6,054 bases of DNA, from assembly GCA_913064935.1 (NCBI GenBank), contig CAJYBF010000067.1:1-6054 (forward strand), given 5' to 3'. How positions within the stretch are numbered: the stretch's first letter is position 1; each line of letters starts with the position of its first letter. Positions 6,052-6,054 of this stretch are shown piece after piece. Under the pieces are notes generated by a model. The model did no database searches. It saw nothing but the letters and a program-made list of their open reading frames with translations, and was not told the DNA's origin. The position numbers and the translations under genes are program-made. This DNA is from an uncultured Mollicutes bacterium. GTDB taxonomy: Bacteria > Bacillota_I > Bacilli_A > MAG-NZ.

Positions 6052-6054
6052 CTA

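Overview
This 6 kb window is AT-rich, gene-dense and entirely minus-strand. It looks like core chromosome of a low-GC Gram-positive (Bacillota), possibly a lineage near the Mollicutes. Reasons: strong GGAGG-type ribosome sites, a SigA-type promoter, U-run terminators, a dnaD-nth pair as in Bacillus, and recG-plsX-rnc linkage. Trp is encoded by TGG and nth stops at TGA, so the Mycoplasma UGA=Trp code does not apply.

In transcription order (high to low coordinate): (1) a long frame at 6051-3979 whose C-terminal three quarters is RecG helicase but whose N-terminal part resembles an alpha/beta-hydrolase (esterase-like) protein; (2) plsX, phosphate acyltransferase of phospholipid synthesis; (3) rnc, ribonuclease III, ending at a hairpin terminator; (4) dapB, dihydrodipicolinate reductase of the lysine/diaminopimelate pathway, with an oddly distant ribosome site; (5) a well-formed promoter driving dnaD (replication restart/initiation) and nth (endonuclease III), which overlap by 8 bp and end at a second terminator; (6) the 5' part of a small Cse60-like gene cut by the left edge.

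The genes form three transcription blocks: recG-plsX-rnc, dapB (possibly reading on into dnaD), and dnaD-nth. The first mixes DNA repair, lipid precursor synthesis and RNA processing. The third is a replication/base-excision-repair pair. No mobile element, CRISPR array, tRNA or rRNA is visible, and no intergenic stretch exceeds about 105 bp.

The most notable signal is the recG frame. The wedge (fork-binding) domain is absent and is replaced by a hydrolase-like sequence, joined at a short Y-L-L-E-K-Y-K stretch that plausibly occurs in both families. Helicase motif III is also altered, and an in-frame TAG sits at the extreme right edge. This is either an unusual fusion or, more likely, an assembly or recombination chimera. 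I see no convincing new biological system in the rest of the window.
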